A DNA stretch of 64,000 nt from contig MSHJ01000009.1 of assembly GCA_001941065.1 (NCBI GenBank), forward strand, positions 316,810 to 380,809. The letters run 5' to 3'. The translations under genes were made by a program, and so were the position numbers. This DNA comes from Alistipes sp. Zagget8 (GTDB lineage: Bacteria; Bacteroidota; Bacteroidia; Bacteroidales; Rikenellaceae). Below, piece after piece: positions 8,543-18,826 of this stretch. Position 1 is the first letter of the stretch; every line of letters starts with the position of its first letter. The notes beneath the pieces are model-generated. The model saw only the letters and a program-made list of their open reading frames with translations, made no database searches and was not told where the DNA came from.

Positions 8543-10684
8543 TCATTTTGCCTTGAGGTTGACGACGCAGCTTTTATACGAACCTTTCAGGGGCCAGGGC
8601 ATACCTATTTCCATCAGGTATTTTCCGGTAAAACTGCTGTTGCCGACCTGATAGGTCGCATCGGGCAGCAGCGAATCCAGTTTCAGGCGGCGCGATTGCT
8701 GGGCATCCGGGGTCGCTCCGTCTATAATCTCTGCGAGATTGTAACACAACACGACCGATTCGTCTCCGCTTTCGGACGTATACTGAATGGCGACTCTGTT
8801 TCCCTCGAAGGGCGATTGAAGCCGGGAGACTATGCCATGCTGAATAAGATGCCTGATCTCTTTATACTGGGCTATTTTGCGTTTGGCGAGTTCGCGCTGT
8901 TCCGGACTCCATCGGGATATGTTGTTACCCACTCCGAGGACCCCCTGGAATGCCACGTCGAACGAGAATTCGAGGGTTATTCCGGCTTTGTGAACATCGT
9001 TGCTTGCTGTCCAGCAAACCATTGTATTCGCGGGGAAGCAGCTCAGATAACCGTATTGTATGTATAACCGGTCGATCGGGTCGGTTTGGTCGGAGGTCCA
9101 GGTTTGATCCATGTGGGTCAGCATACCCAGGTCGGGGCGGCCTCCTCCGCTAGAACAGTTCTCAAAGATCACGTTGGGGAACTCCGCGCGAAGCTCTTTA
9201 ATCATCCGATACAGATTCTCGACATACCGGATTCGGACTTCCCGTTGTTTGTCTATCGGCACATTGCTCCATCCCGGTTGGGACAAACCCCGGTTGCGGT
9301 CCCATTTAATGAATTTGATGTTGTTATTGGCCAACAGATCGCGCATCGATTTATAGACATACCGGTATACGTCTTCTCGGGCGAAATTCAGCGTTAACTG
9401 ATGTCTCCAGGTGTCTTTGGTGCGGTTGGGAAATTCGAGTATCCAGTCGGGGTGCTGCCGGTAGAGGTCCGAGTTTTCATTGATCATCTCTGGTTCGACC
9501 CAGATTCCGAAATCAAGTCCTATTTCATTGATTTTGCCGATCATCGGACTCAGCCCGTTGGGGAATTTATGCGTGTCGACGGTCCAGTCTCCCAATCCTG
9601 CCCGGTCGTTTTTCCGCCCCTTAAACCAGCCGTCGTCTATTACGAAAAGCTCGATGCCGATCTCTTTCGCGGTCTTTGCAAAATCGAACTGCTGGTTTTC
9701 CTCGATATTGAAGGTCGTGGCATACCAACTGTTGTAAAGCACCGGACGAAGCAGATCGGTCGTTGACGGATTCATCACAAACCGACGGACATACCGGTGT
9801 ATCGACTGCGTCGCTTTTTGCTCGCCTTCGGGGGCGTATCCGAAATTCATTTTAGGTGTCGTATAGCTTTGGCCCGGATTCAGATCGAGCGTCGTGTCCC
9901 AGAAATTGATACCTCCCACAATCTGCAGGCTGCCGTTATGGGTTTGCTCGATGTCCAGTCGCCAGTTGCCGCTGTACTGAACTTGCATATACCATACGCC
10001 CGGATTGTCCAATGTCGAGATCATGGCCCACGGCGTATTGGCAAAGGTCATAAAATCACGCGACTGCAAACTCTTTATACCTGTCGTGAGCTCTGTTTTC
10101 CGGAGGGCGAACTCGCGCAGCCATTGACCCGAATGGTGCGTGAGGAAATAGCGGTCGGGCGTCATATACAGGCTGCCGCTGAGAAGATTGTCTATTTTTA
10201 TATTGAATTTCCTGCTTTTGGACGTGTTGGTGACGGTAATCCATTTTTCAAACATATCGCAGTCGGGGATTACGGAGATATATTGGGTAACGGCAAGGGC
10301 GTAGTGCCGGTCCGACGTTTCGATTACGAGCACCTCCTTGTCATCGATCTGTTGAACGGAGATTTTGTCTGTGCGGAGTTCGATGTCCCGCACTCCGTCC
10401 GGGAATACGGCTTCGACCACCGGCATTTTATCCGCAAAGCTTCCTCTTACCGGAATTTCTTCCAGCGTGTGGGGTGCGTTGGGGCGGATGCGGTCCTGCG
10501 TGTGGTCTGTACTTGCAGCCGATATATCTCCGAAATAAACCGGATATATCCTACCGTTATCGATGCGTAATTGGTAGACGGAGTTTCGGGTCTGTAAATT
10601 CCATATATTGCCACGGTTGATAATGTTTTGTCCGTATATGTATTGCGACAGTAACACGGACAGTAAAATAAGCGCTCTTTTCAT
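8543..10684 (-). CDS. GH36 alpha-galactosidase
   Basis: Exported exo-enzyme that removes terminal alpha-galactose. About 713 residues with signal peptide MKRALILLSVLLSQYIYGQ. Order: N-terminal beta-supersandwich, barrel with LFVIDDGWFKG and DFGIWVEPEMIN, nucleophile motif FIKWDRNRG (Asp462), the CSSGGGRPD substrate loop, and acid/base motif TSDQTDPIDR (Asp532). All catalytic residues are present and the length fits the long tetrameric GH36 subgroup. The start at 10684 begins the signal peptide; the extra 17 codons upstream to 10735 are not needed. It is transcribed divergently from the HTCS gene and separated from GH97 by a hairpin and promoter region, so it may be its own unit. Confidence 0.92.
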   Translation of the reverse strand: MKRALILLSVLLSQYIYGQNIINRGNIWNLQTRNSVYQLRIDNGRIYPVYFGDISAASTDHTQDRIRPNAPHTLEEIPVRGSFADKMPVVEAVFPDGVRDIELRTDKISVQQIDDKEVLVIETSDRHYALAVTQYISVIPDCDMFEKWITVTNTSKSRKFNIKIDNLLSGSLYMTPDRYFLTHHSGQWLREFALRKTELTTGIKSLQSRDFMTFANTPWAMISTLDNPGVWYMQVQYSGNWRLDIEQTHNGSLQIVGGINFWDTTLDLNPGQSYTTPKMNFGYAPEGEQKATQSIHRYVRRFVMNPSTTDLLRPVLYNSWYATTFNIEENQQFDFAKTAKEIGIELFVIDDGWFKGRKNDRAGLGDWTVDTHKFPNGLSPMIGKINEIGLDFGIWVEPEMINENSDLYRQHPDWILEFPNRTKDTWRHQLTLNFAREDVYRYVYKSMRDLLANNNIKFIKWDRNRGLSQPGWSNVPIDKQREVRIRYVENLYRMIKELRAEFPNVIFENCSSGGGRPDLGMLTHMDQTWTSDQTDPIDRLYIQYGYLSCFPANTMVCWTASNDVHKAGITLEFSFDVAFQGVLGVGNNISRWSPEQRELAKRKIAQYKEIRHLIQHGIVSRLQSPFEGNRVAIQYTSESGDESVVLCYNLAEIIDGATPDAQQSRRLKLDSLLPDATYQVGNSSFTGKYLMEIGMPWPLKGSYKSCVVNLKAK

Positions 10685-10900
10685 GATTGGATAATTAGGT
10701 TGATTATTTTTACAAAAAAAAGGATTCCGGCACAAATAAAAAATGGATTTTTAGGATAAAAACATATACTATTTTGCAGCCGGTCCGATCTGATCCGAAC
10801 GGCCGCCTATTTTTAAGACGGGATTGAACGATGTTTTCTATTTTTTCATGCTTTTGTCATTTATTCGGGAAAAGAAGCTGTGATGTTTGCGCCTATTTAG

Positions 10901-10908
10901 TATATTTG
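10901..10908 (+). promoter_or_regulatory. -7 box for the HTCS gene
   Basis: TATATTTG fits TAnnTTTG and is 73 bp upstream of the HTCS ATG. The nearest TTTG (10886-10889) is only 11 bp away, so the -33 element is not convincing. The rest of 10685-10981 shows no gene. Confidence 0.45.
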
Positions 10909-10981
10909 TCAATATGCAGCGGATGATTATTGGCCGAATTCATAAAAATTTCCGGGATTTTTTGAAATAATAAGTTAATTT

Positions 10982-13900
10982 ATGCTTTATTACACACGCT
11001 TGTTATTCCTCTTTTTCTGCACCCTTACGATATGGGATCTGGGTGCAAACTCCCTCAAAGAGGTGCCCTTCCCCTATTCCGTGCAGCGAATCACGCCCGA
11101 GAGCGGAGTTACCTACGATGGCATAAGGGACGCAATACAGGATTCTCAGGGGTTTGTGTGGATATTGTCCGATAACGACCTGTTTCGTTTCGATGGATAC
11201 ACCTTTAAACGATATACGAATGTCATCCTGAGCCTGGATCAAATATCCAATCTGAGCTTTTTCTGTCTTGAGATAGACAGCCGCGATTGCCTGTATATCG
11301 GCATGAAAGACGGTGTCGTGTGCTATGATACACGATTCGACAAGGTGAAAATGATGAGCCCGCTCGCTGCCCGAACATTGATTTTCGACGGAACCGATTG
11401 TTTGTGGATGTTGGGCGATGAGGTCGGCTATTACGTTTTGAGCGAAGAGCGTTATGTGAGCGTTAACGACTCCGACGGCCAGACCATCCGAAACTCCTAT
11501 GCCGCGTGTTTCGATCGGCAGCATGTCTATATCGGTACGTCTGACGGATTGATTTATAAGTACGGTAACGGTTCTGTCGGGCAATTTCCCCCCCCCCTCC
11601 CTTGTCCAGCTGCATAATATCGTGGATATGGCCTGCGGCGGGGACGAATTGTATGTTCTCACCGAGGAGCGCGGCCTGCATATTCTGAATAAGGAGAGCG
11701 ACAAAGAGGTCGCTTGCTACGACTTTTTCAATATCAATAACCAGCATATGCCGGCAAAGTCTATCCTGATAGACCGCCTGAACCGGATATGGATAGCCAC
11801 CCAGCGGGGTATTTATCTGATCGATCGAACGGATCAGACCTATTCCCTGTTGAATAATGCGGATGATAAAAATCAACATTTGATTTCATCGTCAGTCTGG
11901 AAGATCGAAGAGGATCAGCAGGGAAATTTGTGGTTCGGGACCTATTCGGGAGGCCTGTATTTCATAGATTGCAATGGCAAAGAACCGTTTTATACCTATC
12001 GGGAGGGGAATAACCAGCTGAATTGCCCTGTTGTAAGTTCCATCGTGGCGCAGGATAATGTCTTGTGGGTGGGAACCGAAGGGAAAGGCGTCAACCGGCT
12101 GGATATGGATAGTGGTAAGTTTACTTATCTCATGCATGATCCCTCGAAGAACAGCCTCTCGTATGACAACATAAAGTCTTTGGTGTTGGCAGACGACCAG
12201 TTGTGGATAGCGAGTTTCCGGGGAGGTCTTGACCGGTACGACATACAAAAAAACAGATTTGTCAATTTTAACGCATTCGACCCGTCGCATCCGCTGCTCG
12301 AGAACCACATACGCAAAATCGTTAAGGATGGACAGGACGGTTTCTGGATGAGCTACGTCAGCGTGTTGAGCGCGTTTACCTATTATTCCCACAAGACCCG
12401 GGAATTCACACATATTAAATTTCCTTCCGACAATCGGGACCTGATCGGCCGGGGAATATCCGATATGGCATATATGCAGGGGGATATATTATGGATAGCC
12501 ACCGATAAGAACATATATACCTATAATAAAAAGACAGGTGAGATCAGTAATATCGTTGTCGATCCCGATTCTGACAGAATGCCGGGCAATATAAGTGTCA
12601 AATGTATTGCCTGCGATGTCGACTCTTCGATATTGTGGATAGGTACGAACGCCGGTGAATTGTGGAAATACGACTCGCGCAACCATAAAATGGCATTTTG
12701 TGCCGATCTCAGTCTCTACAATGCCTATTCCATAAACAGTATTATCTGCGACAAGGCGGGGCGTGTCTGGATGGGGAGCGATAACGGGCTGTTCAATTAC
12801 AACGAAGAGGCGGATAAATTGTTGTGGTTCAATAAGTCGGACGGAGTTCAGGGGAATATGTTCTATCTTTTTGCTGCGACAATGTCTTCGACCGGGGAGC
12901 TGTATTTCGGAGGCAATGAAGGGCTCAGCCGAGTAAATCCGGACCATATTACTGCGGAGGAATCCGTTCCCGAAATCATATTCACGGATTTTTCGATTGA
13001 CGGCCAGTCCGTAGCACCCACCGACAGGCATTCTCCTTTGAGAAAAAACATATCCGTGACGGATTCTATCGTGCTGAATTACACGCAGTGTAATATCGGT
13101 ATGGAATTTTCGTCCAACAGTTATGTCGCCCAAAAGAAGAACCTGTACAGGTATCAGTTGAAAGGCTATGACGACCGGCAGATCGTAATGCCTGCATCGC
13201 AGCGTTCTGTTTCATATACCAAACTGAAATGGGGAAGCTATATTTTCGAAATCAGCGCATCCAATAACGATGGTGATTGGGGACCTGCGAAATCCTTGTA
13301 TATCAGAATCCGGCCGCCCTGGTGGTACAGTACGGTCGCCGTTATCTGTTATTTTATCCTGGGAGGAGTGTTGTTGGCAGCGATCGTACGCTATCAGGAC
13401 AACAAGCGGAAAATACAGCTTCGGCAGCACGCCGAGGAGATTGAACGCCAGCAAAAAGAGGCCAAGCATCGTGAGCAGCAGCTTTTCTTTACGAATGTTT
13501 CACACGATTTCCGGACTCCTTTGTCATTGATGTTGGCTGCCATCGACTCTATGGACAGTGCGTTGCGCAATAATCAGTACGTCAAAGTAATGGAGCGCAG
13601 TGTAAAACGGTTGATGAATATGGTTAATGAGTTGATGGACTTTTTAATCATTCAGAACTCCAAGATGTCCTTGAGATTGAAGACCGGCGATTGGAATGGG
13701 TTTATCGGCGAGCGATGCGGTGATTTTATGGGATTGGCCAAGCAGAAAGGGTTGGAATTCACGGTAAATCTTTGTGGCAATATGCCGAAGGAGCTTGTTT
13801 TCGATGAGGTGATCTCCGAAAAAATTCTGTTCAACCTGCTGTACAACGCATTTAATTATACGGTCGAAGGCGGGGTGTCGGTCGAGACCATTCTGGTCGA

Positions 13901-15080
13901 TGGCGCGTATGTGCCGAAATACAAAAGTTATATAACGATTGAGTCGGATAATATTCCATCGGGAGCTCCGGTGTTCGGGGTTGTGATTTCCGATACGGGC
14001 GTGGGAATCTCTGAAAAATCCATTGCGGATGTTTTCGAACGCTATTTCAGAATCAGCGACGATATAGAGCAGCATATCGGCTCCGGCATCGGACTGGCCC
14101 TGGTCAAAAGCCTTGTGGAACTTCACGGCGGCCGGTTGATATTGTCCAGTGAACGAAAGGTCGGAACTGAGATATGCGTCATGTTCCCCGTTCATGCTCA
14201 AACCGGCCCGGCCGATGCCGATACTCCTCCGGTCCAATCCCGTCGTGATAATGCCATGTATATGGTGGATTCCGATATGGATGAAAACAGGTCGGAGGAA
14301 CCGGCGGCCATAATTGCCGGCAACTCTAAGAAAACAGTCATGTTGGTGGAGGATAACAGCGGGCTCAAGGATATGCTGGGAGCCTTCCTCGCGGAGGAAT
14401 ACCGGGTTATAGCCTGTTCCAACGGGCTGGATGCCATCAATATGATGGAGGCCACTATGCCGGATGTCGTCGTTACGGATATCATGATGCCGATAAAAAA
14501 TGGAATCACGCTGTGCAAAGAGATCAAAGAGAATTTCCTGACATCCCATATTCCGGTGATTATGCTTACGGCCAAAGTGGGCGAGGAGAACCAGATAGAG
14601 GGAATGAAGGTCGGGGTGGATGCGTATATCAATAAACCCGTAAGCAAAGAATTATTGCTTTTGAGCGTGAACAATCTTATTCAGCACAAGGAGCAGTTGC
14701 GCAAGTTCTATCTGAAGAATATTATTTCCGATGTCAATTTCGAAAACACCAAAGACCAGAAATTCATGGATGCGGTCAGCGAATGTATACAGCAGAACAT
14801 AACCGACTCATCGTTCGATGTCGCCATGCTTGCGGCTAATTTGTGTGTGAGCCGCAGTAACCTGTATAATAAAATTAAGGTGTTGACGGGCGTGTCTCCT
14901 GTGGAGTTCCTTCGTAAATTCAGAATCAATAAGGCGGCAAGGATGCTGATAGATACGGATATGTCCATATCTCAGATTATCGAATGTGTCGGTATCGAAA
15001 GTGCGTCGTACTTTTCCAAGGTATTTAAACAGGAATTCGGTGAGACTCCTTCGGAGTACCAGAAGAGACGGCGGGGATAA
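10982..15080 (+). pseudogene. Hybrid two-component sensor-regulator (HTCS), frameshifted in a C10 tract
   Basis: Single-protein sensor and transcription factor that controls glycan loci in Bacteroidetes. The signal-peptide start is at 10982. That frame stops at 11617, and the rest is open from the GTG at 11622 to 15080. Removing one C from the ten at 11588-11597 joins them as QFPPPSLVQL, giving about 1365 residues. Domains in joined numbering: periplasmic Reg_prop propeller to about 690, Y_Y_Y to about 775, membrane helix about 780-805, HisKA with SHDFRTPLS about 839, HATPase with DTGVGIS and GSGIGLALV about 1003-1030, receiver with VVTDIMMP about 1165, and AraC DNA-binding domain from about 1279. 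Apart from the tract everything is intact, so it is either off by slippage, recently broken or mis-sequenced. It lies between the enzyme genes and the SusCD pairs it probably controls. Confidence 0.85.
11588..11597 (+). repeat. Homopolymer of ten C inside the HTCS gene
   Basis: Ten consecutive C, directly after TTT and followed by TCC. Nine C would keep the HTCS frame open; ten shift it. Such tracts are classic slipped-strand sites and also classic assembly-error sites. Confidence 0.9.
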
Positions 15081-15122
15081 GATACCGGCAGAACCGGAGA
15101 ACGGATTTTGTCCGTATCCTGG

Positions 15123-15166
15123 AAAATCGGAGTCGGCGCCTGTTCCCGCGCCGACTCCGATTTTTT
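15123..15166 (+). terminator. Terminator of the HTCS gene
   Basis: Stem of 17 bp (15123-15139 with 15148-15164), 8-nt loop and a T6 run, 42 bp after the HTCS stop. Confidence 0.92.
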
Positions 15167-15622
15167 ATGGGTTGTTGAATGATTCGGCCATTCCCCGAGT
15201 GTGTTTCGGAGGGTGTTGACTGTCTGGAGAAGCTCCGGTTTACGGTCCGGATGCCGTTTTGCACTAATCTAAATGTCCAATCGTCTTGTTTGTTTCGATA
15301 TTTCTATTTGGGTTGGGCGCTTTTTGTCATAATCAGTTATTCAAAAAAACATATGAGACAGGCGAAAGTTAACCGCAGGGCTATTTTTGTATATAAAGAA
15401 AAGGTCCGTAATGTGTTGCGTAATCTGTTGGAATTCGGGCCGGAACTTGAAATTAATGGAACCTACTGTTTAACCTTAAATCATGAGCTTATGTCTAAAA
15501 ATAGCCGCCGCCCCTTCCTGACCTAATCTATCGATGTGTACTGAGCAGGTAACTATCCTGCAGTCGAAGTACAATCCGGACAAAGAGATTTTGAATTGTC
15601 TATTAACCTAAAATGGGATGAT
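15167..15622 (+). other. Leader and control region of the SusCD operon
   Basis: A 456-bp stretch without a convincing gene. The best -7 box is TATTTTTG at 15382-15389, which would give a leader of over 200 nt before the SusC ATG. No good -33 TTTG is placed at 19-20 bp, consistent with regulator-dependent transcription. A 115-codon open frame at 15179-15526 has no recognisable features. Confidence 0.5.
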
Positions 15623-18600
15623 ATGAAGAACAAAAAACTAATTGTTGCAATCTTGTTGGTGTTTTTGTCTTTCGGCTTTAATCCGCTGTGTGTGAACAAT
15701 ACATTTGCCCAAACCAACAATGGTTCGACACAAAGGAGCAAGGCCCAGGACAAATCGCAGTCCAACAAAAAAATAAATATTTCCGGAGTCGTGTCGGACG
15801 ACAAGGGAAATCGTGTGACCGGGGCGACAGTCGTCGTGTCCGGTACTGCCATAGGTGTGCTTTCGGGCCCCGATGGGCAATATGCGCTGACAGTGCCCGA
15901 AGGCAGTGAGATCAGCGTGTCGTTTGTCGGTTATACCACGCAAAAGTTTCGCGTGGGAGCCGCCTCGGTCTATAATGTAGTAATTAAAGAGGAGGCCAGC
16001 GATATCGATGCCGTGATGGTGGTCGGATACGGCACCCAAAAGAAGAGCACCCTTATCGGAGCTGTTACGCAAACCGGCAACAAAGAACTCCAACGCACGG
16101 GAGGCGTGACGAACCTGGCGCAAACTCTGACGGGTAATCTTCCTGGTCTGGCAACCATTCAGAATTCGGGCCAGCCGGGCGCGAACGACCCGACCATCCT
16201 GATCCGCGGACGTTCCTCCTGGAACAGCTCGGCTCCGTATGTTCTTGTGGACGGCGTGGAGCGCCGCATGAATGATATCGACGTCAACGAGGTCGAAACG
16301 ATATCGGTACTGAAAGACGCATCGGCAACGGCCGTGTACGGCGTGAAGGGTGCCAACGGTGTCATTCTGATTACTACGAAGCGCGGTGAGATCGGCAAAC
16401 CCGTCGTTACGGTCTCTGCCAATACGACTTTCAAGGTGCCCTCCCTGCTTGTGGATAAATTGGATGCCTATGATGCGATCACGCTCAGAGATGCCGCGAT
16501 CGAGAAAGAGGCGGTGATCGCCCCGACCTCGTGGAACGATTACGTGCCTTTTGAGGTGCGGAACCGTTACCGCAACCAGGCGGGTCTGAGATATCCCGAA
16601 GCATATCCCAATATCGACTGGCAGAAACTGCTGGTCGAGAATTTCGCGATGGACTACCGGGCCAACCTGAGTGTCTCCGGCGGTAACAAGGTCGTGAAAT
16701 ATTTCACCTCGGCATCCTATCTTTATGAAGGAGACATCCTGAAGTCCAAGCCGAAATTCTACGGCGAGGACTGGAAGCCCGGTTACAACAACAGCCGTTT
16801 CAATTTCCGTTCGAACGTCGATATCAATGTTACGAGATCGACGACCCTGGCCGTGAATCTGTCTGCCATTTATACGGACAGGTCGCAGCCCGCTACCAAC
16901 CAGAGCAACTACAACGGCCAGATTCTCAATGCGCTCTATATTACCCCGGCGAATGCCTATATGCCCCGCTATTCCAACGGGCTGTGGGGTTACTGTAATG
17001 CGGTGACAAACGGATACTATAATCCGCTGCAGTTCCTGACCACAATGGGCTATGAGAAGATAAGAAAGACCAACGTGATCTCGGATTTCGTGCTGACCCA
17101 AAAGCTGGATTTCATAACGCCCGGACTGAGTGTCATGGGTAAGTTCTCTTTTGATAATGTATTCTCCTCCAAGCAGCTCTATAACCCGGGTTATCGGCTC
17201 AACGGTTATTATTTGGACCCTGCGATCGAGGATGCATCCTATCTGCCCGATTTCGATCCCAGCGACTATGAGAAGATCCAGGACCTCTCTACGATACCTT
17301 ATTATGATACGGCGCACTCTCCCTGGAAGCTGAATAACGAAGAAAATGATGCGGGTGCGACTTTGCGCCGGATTTACTACCAGGCCCAGATCAATTATGC
17401 CCGCATGTTCGGAAAGCATAATGTTTCGGCTACGGGCGTATTTACGCGCGAGCAGTATGCAACCGGTTCGGATTTCATGAAATACCGCGAGGACTGGATC
17501 TTCAGGGCTACCTATAATTACGACTCCCGGTATATGCTGGAGGCCAACGGTGCCTATAACGGTTCCGAGCAGTTCGGTGCGGGGTACCGCTTCGATTTCT
17601 TCCCTTCGGTCGGTCTGGGCTGGTCCGTTAACAACGAGTCGTTCCTCCGCAACCAGACCTGGCTCGATCTGTTCAAACTGCGATACAGCTTTGGTCTGGT
17701 AGGCGATGACAATGTTCCCGGCCGTTGGCTGTATATGTCCCAATACCAGACGAACAACGCGATTACGGGTATGAATGACACGTTTACCGTCAGAAGCCCT
17801 TACACGCTGTATCAGCAATCGGCGATCGGTAATCCGGACATTCACTGGGAAAAGGCCCGGAAGAGCAATTACGGTGTGGATGTGTCGGTGCTGAACAGCT
17901 TGCTGACCTTCTCGTTCGATTATTTCACGGAGCTCCGGTCGGATATCATCATTCAGGGAGCTAACCGGCAGCTGCCCATTTATTATTCGTTCTATATTCC
18001 TGTCGCGAATGTGGGAGAGGTCGAGAAGAAGGGTTATGAGATCGTCGTCGGCCTTCGGAAGCAGTTTGGCGCCAATTGGAATGTTTGGGCTAATTTCAAC
18101 ATGGCTCATGTGGAGGATAAGATTCTCTTCAAGGAGGAACCGCGACTGCTCGCTCCGAACCTGATGCAGGAAGGTTATCCGCTGGGGCAGATCAAGGCGC
18201 CGATCTCCGACGGCTTCATGAAAAACTGGGACGAAATCTACTCGAGCCCGGTCTATGCCACCAACGATGCCACGAAATTGCCGGGCGATTTCCGGGTTAT
18301 CGATTTCAATGCCGATGGAAATTATGATGCGACGAAGGATATCGCGCCCTACGGGTACTCGGACATTCCCCAGAACACCTACTCCACAACGATCGGCCTC
18401 GATTACAAGGGTTTCAGCCTGATGCTTCAATTCTACGGCGTGAGCAACGTGACCCGCAATGTGGCTAAAAACAATTTCGATCAGGGCTTGGATATCGCTT
18501 ATTCGCACGTGCAGGATTATTGGTCGCCGGACAATCCGACGGGAACCTCCTTCTTGCCGCGCTGGAAAGCCGCAGGCAATATGACGGCCAACTATTATTA

Positions 18601-18820
18601 TGTCGACGGTTCCTATGTCCGTTTGAAAAATGCCGAGCTCTCTTACACCTTCAACAAGGCTACGTTGCGGAAACTGGGGCTTTCCGGTTTGAGGCTTTAT
18701 GTCAACGGCAATAACCTTTGCTTCTGGTCTAAAGAGCTGCCCGATGATCGCGAGATCGGTAACGGTTCGTTCTACCCGAATGTGAAACGCTTCAATATTG
18801 GTATTGACCTTAAATTTTAA
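15623..18820 (+). CDS. SusC-like TonB-dependent outer-membrane transporter (first pair)
   Basis: Outer-membrane barrel that imports oligosaccharides together with its SusD lid. 1065 residues from Met at 15623, which starts a signal peptide ending near NNTFAQ. Residues of about 50-125 form a CarboxypepD_reg-like beta-sandwich (ISGVVSDDKGN to VSFVGYTTQ). The TonB plug follows, with VVGYGTQKKS, YVLVDGVERR and the SusC signature KDASATAVYGVKGANGVI, then the beta-barrel to the aromatic C-terminus IDLKF. No STN domain is seen, so signalling is expected through the HTCS rather than an anti-sigma factor. The SusD gene follows after 6 bp. The imported glycan cannot be read from this protein alone. Confidence 0.95.
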   Translation: MKNKKLIVAILLVFLSFGFNPLCVNNTFAQTNNGSTQRSKAQDKSQSNKKINISGVVSDDKGNRVTGATVVVSGTAIGVLSGPDGQYALTVPEGSEISVSFVGYTTQKFRVGAASVYNVVIKEEASDIDAVMVVGYGTQKKSTLIGAVTQTGNKELQRTGGVTNLAQTLTGNLPGLATIQNSGQPGANDPTILIRGRSSWNSSAPYVLVDGVERRMNDIDVNEVETISVLKDASATAVYGVKGANGVILITTKRGEIGKPVVTVSANTTFKVPSLLVDKLDAYDAITLRDAAIEKEAVIAPTSWNDYVPFEVRNRYRNQAGLRYPEAYPNIDWQKLLVENFAMDYRANLSVSGGNKVVKYFTSASYLYEGDILKSKPKFYGEDWKPGYNNSRFNFRSNVDINVTRSTTLAVNLSAIYTDRSQPATNQSNYNGQILNALYITPANAYMPRYSNGLWGYCNAVTNGYYNPLQFLTTMGYEKIRKTNVISDFVLTQKLDFITPGLSVMGKFSFDNVFSSKQLYNPGYRLNGYYLDPAIEDASYLPDFDPSDYEKIQDLSTIPYYDTAHSPWKLNNEENDAGATLRRIYYQAQINYARMFGKHNVSATGVFTREQYATGSDFMKYREDWIFRATYNYDSRYMLEANGAYNGSEQFGAGYRFDFFPSVGLGWSVNNESFLRNQTWLDLFKLRYSFGLVGDDNVPGRWLYMSQYQTNNAITGMNDTFTVRSPYTLYQQSAIGNPDIHWEKARKSNYGVDVSVLNSLLTFSFDYFTELRSDIIIQGANRQLPIYYSFYIPVANVGEVEKKGYEIVVGLRKQFGANWNVWANFNMAHVEDKILFKEEPRLLAPNLMQEGYPLGQIKAPISDGFMKNWDEIYSSPVYATNDATKLPGDFRVIDFNADGNYDATKDIAPYGYSDIPQNTYSTTIGLDYKGFSLMLQFYGVSNVTRNVAKNNFDQGLDIAYSHVQDYWSPDNPTGTSFLPRWKAAGNMTANYYYVDGSYVRLKNAELSYTFNKATLRKLGLSGLRLYVNGNNLCFWSKELPDDREIGNGSFYPNVKRFNIGIDLKF

Positions 18821-18826
18821 CAGATT

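Noticed and set aside
15179..15526. 115-codon frame between HTCS and SusC
   Set aside because: No motif or signal, and it crosses the best -7 box at 15382-15389.
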